Shown: positions 60,568 to 64,000 of the stretch, in pieces
Numbering within the stretch: the stretch's first letter is position 1
Layout: each line of letters begins with the position of its first letter
NCBI RefSeq assembly: GCF_027532945.1
Contig: NZ_JAPZTZ010000028.1
Coordinates: 1 to 64,000, forward strand
Source: Phreatobacter sp.
Lineage (GTDB): Bacteria; Pseudomonadota; Alphaproteobacteria; Rhizobiales; Phreatobacteraceae
Reading direction: 5' to 3'
Length of the DNA stretch: 64,000 bases
Notes under the pieces: generated by a model
Databases searched by the model: none
What the model was told of the DNA's origin: nothing
What the model saw: only the letters and a program-made list of their open reading frames with translations
Program-made: the position numbers and the translations under genes

Positions 60568-61110
60568 ATGGACGGATTGGAATTCAACAAGGTCATGATG
60601 GCCCTGCTGCTGGTTGGCACGGGCACTCTCGGTGGAAGCCTGCTCGCGAACGAACTTTTCAAAGTGAAACCCCCGGCGAAACCCGGCTACGAGGTCGCGG
60701 TCGCCCCGCCGGCCGGCCAGCAGGCTGCTCCCGCCGCCGCGGCGCCGACCAAGTCGATGGCCGAGGTCTTCGCCTCCGCCAACGCCGCGAACGGCGCTGC
60801 GGTGTTCCGCCAGTGCGCCACCTGCCACACGATCAACAAGGGCGGCGCCAACGGCGCGGGCCCGAATCTCTGGGGCGTTGTCGGCCGCAACCACGGCGTC
60901 TATCCCGGCTTCAACTTCTCTGCGGGCATGAAGGCCAAGGCGGCCGAGCCCTGGTCGCTGGAGGCCATCTATGCCTTCATCACCAATCCGCGCGGCGCCG
61001 TGCCCGGCACCTCGATGGCTTTCGCCGGCATCCGCTCCGAGCAGCAGCGCGCCGACCTCATGGCCTATCTGCGCGAGCAGGCGGACAGCCCGGTCGACAT
61101 TCCGAAGTAA
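60568..61110 (+). CDS. cycM: Membrane-anchored cytochrome c (CycM/c552 type)
   Basis: A 180-residue class I cytochrome c held in the inner membrane by an uncleaved N-terminal helix (residues 9-27). A Pro/Ala-rich linker follows, then the haem site CATCH with Cys83, Cys86 and His87 and the axial Met150 in PGTSMAFAG. CycM carries electrons from the bc1 complex to the aa3 oxidase in rhizobia. The ATG at 60568 fits the family start MDGLEFNK. A strong terminator follows. Confidence 0.93.
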   Translation: MDGLEFNKVMMALLLVGTGTLGGSLLANELFKVKPPAKPGYEVAVAPPAGQQAAPAAAAPTKSMAEVFASANAANGAAVFRQCATCHTINKGGANGAGPNLWGVVGRNHGVYPGFNFSAGMKAKAAEPWSLEAIYAFITNPRGAVPGTSMAFAGIRSEQQRADLMAYLREQADSPVDIPK

Positions 61111-61135
61111 GCCGCGGCGCGCCATCACCTCATCC

Positions 61136-61165
61136 AAGGGCCGGACCATCGTCCGGCCCTTCGTT
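61136..61165 (+). terminator. Intrinsic terminator after cycM
   Basis: AAGGGCCGGAC at 61136-61146 pairs perfectly with GTCCGGCCCTT at 61151-61161 around the tetraloop CATC, followed by CGTT. The 11-base-pair stem makes this the strongest hairpin terminator in the window, though its U-tract is short. It ends 15 bases before the next gene, which must then have its own start signals or rely on read-through. Confidence 0.75.
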
Positions 61166-61179
61166 CATCTGGACCTGCC

Positions 61180-62193
61180 ATGTTCCCGGTCGGTTTCCTG
61201 AGCGGGCTTGCCCATGATCCCGAGCGTCCGGCCTGGTCGGGCGAGGGGCTGCGGCCGCTCGCCTGGTCGGCCTGGTACCCGGCGGTCGATGGTGCTGAGG
61301 CCGGGCCTTTGGGCGTCCCGCCGGCGGCGCCTCTCTTCGTGATGGGCGAGGTGGCGCCGGGAGCGCCGCTCTCTGAGGTGCGCAGCGCCTGGCCGGTGGT
61401 CCTGCTGTCACACGGCACCGGCGGCACGGCGGCGAGCCTCGGCTGGCTGGCCTGTCGGCTCGCGGCGGCGGGCCATGTCGTCATCAGCGTCGACCATCAC
61501 GGCAATACCGCGGCCGAACCTTATCGACCCGAGGCTTTCCTCGCCTGGTGGGACCGGCCGCGGGACCTCACGCTGCTGCTCGATCATCTCTCGGCCGAAG
61601 GGCCCTTAGCCGGGCACCTCGACCTCGGGGACGTCACGGCCGCAGGCTTCTCGATCGGCGGCTACACGGTGTTGGCGCTGGCCGGGGCCGTGACCGAGAT
61701 GGCGCTGTTCCGCGACTGGGCGGCGGTGCAGCCCTTCGTGAAGGGTCCGCGCGAGTTCCCTGACATTGCCAACCAGCTTGAGCCCCTGCTTGCCGACAGC
61801 GCGCCCTTCCGCGCCGCCTGGGAGCGGCAGTCCGTGCCGCTGCGGGACACCCGCGTGCGGGCGGTGGTGGCCCTTGCCCCGGCGCCGCCGGTGCGCGGCT
61901 TCCGGGAGGCAAGCCTGACCACCATGGGCGATGTCGTGGTCACCATCGTGTCCGGCGAGGCTGACGACGAGGCGCCGTGGGAGGCCTGCGCGCTCTGGCT
62001 GTCGCAGCTTATTCCTGGGTGCCGCCTCCACAGCCTCGGGGCCGCGGTGGCGCATTATCCCTTCCTCTGCGAGGGAACGAAGCTTGGTCGCCGGATGTTA
62101 CCGGAGTTGTTCGTCGATCCGCCCGGCATCGACCGGCGGGCGGTGCATGACGAGGTCGCGGCGCTCACGCTGAGGGCGATTCGCCGCGCCTGA
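61180..62193 (+). CDS. Alpha/beta-hydrolase, dienelactone-hydrolase or PAF-acetylhydrolase-like
   Basis: A 337-residue hydrolase. The oxyanion region is [20 protein letters not shown], the nucleophile elbow is GFSIGGY near residue 155, and a late histidine occurs in VAHYPFL near the C-terminus. [20 protein letters not shown] matches predicted dienelactone hydrolases of the platelet-activating-factor acetylhydrolase group. No signal peptide, so cytoplasmic. The GTCC/GGCC terminator lies just upstream. Substrate unknown. Confidence 0.85.
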   Translation: MFPVGFLSGLAHDPERPAWSGEGLRPLAWSAWYPAVDGAEAGPLGVPPAAPLFVMGEVAPGAPLSEVRSAWPVVLLSHGTGGTAASLGWLACRLAAAGHVVISVDHHGNTAAEPYRPEAFLAWWDRPRDLTLLLDHLSAEGPLAGHLDLGDVTAAGFSIGGYTVLALAGAVTEMALFRDWAAVQPFVKGPREFPDIANQLEPLLADSAPFRAAWERQSVPLRDTRVRAVVALAPAPPVRGFREASLTTMGDVVVTIVSGEADDEAPWEACALWLSQLIPGCRLHSLGAAVAHYPFLCEGTKLGRRMLPELFVDPPGIDRRAVHDEVAALTLRAIRRA

Positions 62194-62308
62194 TTTGCGC
62201 CATGACAGCGGCCCCCGGACGCATTATTCTCGCGCGAGTCGCATTTTTGCCACGCTTGGCGCTTTGGAACGGGGCGAGGCCGCTCCTTTCCTCCCTTCAA
62301 GGACCACC

Positions 62309-63004
62309 ATGCCGACCATCGCTCTCGTCGACGACGACCGGAACATCCTGACTTCGGTCGCCATCGCGCTCGAAGCCGAAGGCTATCGCATCGTCACCTA
62401 CAATGACGGCGCCTCGGCCCTCGACGGCTTCAAGCAGTCGCCGCCGGACCTGGCGATCCTCGACATCAAGATGCCGCGCATGGACGGCATGGAACTGTTG
62501 CGCCGCCTGCGCCAGAAGACCGACATGCCGGTGATCTTCCTCACCTCCAAGGACGAGGAAATCGACGAGCTCTTCGGCCTGAAGATGGGCGCCGACGACT
62601 TTATCCGGAAGCCGTTCTCGCAGCGCCTGCTGGTCGAGCGGGTCAAGGCCGTGCTGCGCCGCGCCGCCGCCAAGGACCCTGCGGCGGAGGCCAAGTCCGA
62701 TGCCAAGGCGCTGGAGCGCGGCAAGCTGCGCATGGATCCCGAGCGCCATACCTGCACCTGGGACGGCCATCCGGTGACGCTGACCGTCACCGAGTTCCTC
62801 ATCCTGCAGGCGCTGGCTCAGCGCCCGGGCGTGGTGAAGAGCCGCAACGCGCTGATGGACGCGGCCTATGACGACCAGGTCTATGTCGACGACCGCACCA
62901 TCGACAGCCACATCAAGCGGCTGCGCAAGAAGTTCAAGGTCGTCGACGACGACTTCGAGATGATCGAGACCCTCTACGGCGTCGGCTACCGCTTCAAGGA
63001 GTGA
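62309..63004 (+). CDS. chvI: Response regulator ChvI
   Basis: An OmpR-family regulator of 231 residues that, with ChvG, controls acid response, envelope and exopolysaccharide genes in Rhizobiales. The receiver domain starts [20 protein letters not shown], with phospho-acceptor Asp52 and Lys101. The winged-helix output domain holds [20 protein letters not shown] and [20 protein letters not shown], and ends [12 protein letters not shown]. The ATG at 62309 is preceded by AAGGACC. The 115 bases upstream contain the palindrome CTCGCGCGAG. Confidence 0.95.
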   Translation: MPTIALVDDDRNILTSVAIALEAEGYRIVTYNDGASALDGFKQSPPDLAILDIKMPRMDGMELLRRLRQKTDMPVIFLTSKDEEIDELFGLKMGADDFIRKPFSQRLLVERVKAVLRRAAAKDPAAEAKSDAKALERGKLRMDPERHTCTWDGHPVTLTVTEFLILQALAQRPGVVKSRNALMDAAYDDQVYVDDRTIDSHIKRLRKKFKVVDDDFEMIETLYGVGYRFKE

Positions 63005-63034
63005 GGTCCCGCAAGGCGGCCTCTGGCGCAGACC

Positions 63035-64000
63035 ATGCTGGACCGGACCCAGGACGACATCGCCGAGGCGGGCGCGGCCTCCGCGCCTCCCGCGCGGCCG
63101 GTCCGCCCGTGGTCGCGGTTCGGCCGGGTGATGGCGCGGGCGGTACGGGCGGTGGTCAACCGTTCCTTCTCCAGCCTGACGCGCCGCATCGTGCTGCTCA
63201 ACCTCGTCGGGCTGGTCGCGCTGGTCTCCGGCATCCTCTGGCTGTCGCAGTTTCGCCAGGGCCTCATCGAGTCGCGGGCGCAGAGCCTTCTCGTCCAGGG
63301 CGAGATCATCGCCGGCGCGATCGCAGCCTCCACCTCGGTGGAGGGGCCGGTCATCCCGATCGATCCGGACAAGCTGTTCGAGCTGCAGCTCGGGGGCGCC
63401 GCCTCGGCGGTGGACGATCCCGCGGCGCTGCTTGAGTTCCCGATTAATCCCGAGCGTGTCGCGCCGGTCCTGCGCCGCCTCACCGGTCCGACCGAGACCC
63501 AGGCGCGCATCTATGACCGCGAGGGCAACCTCATCCTCGACAGCCGCAACCTCTATGGCCGCGGCGAGATCCAGACCCTCGACCTGCCACCCATCGGCAG
63601 CAAGCCGCCCTTCTACGAGAAGTGGTGGAACGAGGTCCGCCGCTTCCTGCGCGGCGGCAACAACTTCCCCATCTACCGCGACCTCGGCATGCGCAACGGC
63701 CGCTCCTATCCGGAGGTGGCGCAGGCGCTGAACGGCCAGAAGGTCAGCATGGTCCGGGTCAACGACCAGGGCGAGCTGATCGTCTCGGTGGCGATCCCGG
63801 TGCAGCGCTTCCGCGGCGTGCTCGGCGTGCTCCTGCTCAATACGCAGGGCGGCGAGATCGACGAGGTGCTGGATGCCGAGCGCTTCCAGGTGCTGCGCGT
63901 CTTCCTCGTCGCCGCCCTGGTGATGATGCTGCTCTCCATGCTGATGGCGCGCACCATCGCCGGCCCGGTGCGCAAGCTCGCCGAGGGCGCCGACCAGGTG
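63035..64000 (+). CDS. chvG: Sensor histidine kinase ChvG, 5' part only
   Basis: The first 322 residues of the ChvG/ExoS kinase, cut by the window end. A cytoplasmic head is followed by a membrane helix around residues 50-71 (IVLLNLVGLVALVSGILWLS), a periplasmic sensing domain with QFRQGLIESRAQSLLVQGEI, RIYDREGNLILDSRNLYGRG and the GGxxNFPIYRD region, then a second helix near 285-308 and the start of the HAMP segment ARTIAGPVRKLAEGADQV. The kinase domain lies outside the window. It follows chvI after 30 bases. Confidence 0.93.
   Translation, partial: MLDRTQDDIAEAGAASAPPARPVRPWSRFGRVMARAVRAVVNRSFSSLTRRIVLLNLVGLVALVSGILWLSQFRQGLIESRAQSLLVQGEIIAGAIAASTSVEGPVIPIDPDKLFELQLGGAASAVDDPAALLEFPINPERVAPVLRRLTGPTETQARIYDREGNLILDSRNLYGRGEIQTLDLPPIGSKPPFYEKWWNEVRRFLRGGNNFPIYRDLGMRNGRSYPEVAQALNGQKVSMVRVNDQGELIVSVAIPVQRFRGVLGVLLLNTQGGEIDEVLDAERFQVLRVFLVAALVMMLLSMLMARTIAGPVRKLAEGADQV

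Noticed and set aside
1-64000. CRISPR arrays, tRNA or rRNA genes, insertion sequences
   Set aside because: No regularly spaced direct repeats, no tRNA T-loop patterns in context, and no transposase motifs were found on reading through.

Overview
The window is a gene-dense, GC-rich (about two thirds G+C by eye) piece of an alphaproteobacterial chromosome, most likely from the Hyphomicrobiales (Rhizobiales). The pointers are the ChvI/ChvG two-component pair, DUF2794, a 1,611-residue NAD-glutamate dehydrogenase, CarD, a membrane-anchored CycM-type cytochrome c, cob genes of the aerobic series, and the ffs-dnaX-ybaB-recR cluster. I see no prophage, insertion sequence, CRISPR array, tRNA or rRNA. 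Genus cannot be fixed from the sequence alone.

Layout. 0-7 kb: an acyl-CoA ligase, a PuuE-like polysaccharide deacetylase, a small membrane protein, then cydAB (bd-type quinol oxidase, short Q-loop form) with a GbsR/MarR regulator pointing back at it and a 40-bp imperfect palindrome upstream. 6.8-16.6 kb: a cobalamin island bounded by two inward-facing B12 riboswitches. The left one leads cobU-cobO-cobQ; the right one leads btuB-btuC-btuD. Between them lie cbiB and btuF on the minus strand and an opposed threonine-phosphate decarboxylase gene. 16.7-19.9 kb: a one-domain ModE-like regulator and modABC with a candidate Mo-box. 19.9-26.5 kb: rsmB, htpX, ferredoxin, carD with a long leader, rpoH-type sigma factor, and small metabolic or stress genes.

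26.7-44 kb: NAD-glutamate dehydrogenase, a secreted alpha/beta hydrolase, a YjfB-like peptide beside a GGDEF protein, hbd with etfAB, xthA, xerD, accA, a lipoprotein L,D-transpeptidase, thpR, a glutamine amidotransferase and a lone receiver domain. 44-53 kb: an AEC permease, a YddA/SbmA-type ABC transporter whose nucleotide-binding domain has lost three catalytic positions, an unassigned 191-residue protein, DUF2794, a tandem acyl-CoA dehydrogenase pair, an aldose-epimerase-like protein and uxaC. 52.6-64 kb: recR-ybaB-dnaX-ffs, HIT, nudC, LysR, GNAT, pheA, kdsB, cycM, a hydrolase, chvI, and chvG cut by the window edge.

No wholly new multi-gene system stands out. The most distinctive observations are the degenerate ABC ATPase domain at 45-46.9 kb, the opposed gene inside the B12 island with overlapping start codons, the palindrome in front of cydAB, the histone-H1-like tail on an AhpD-family protein, and the long carD leader carrying a terminator-like hairpin.
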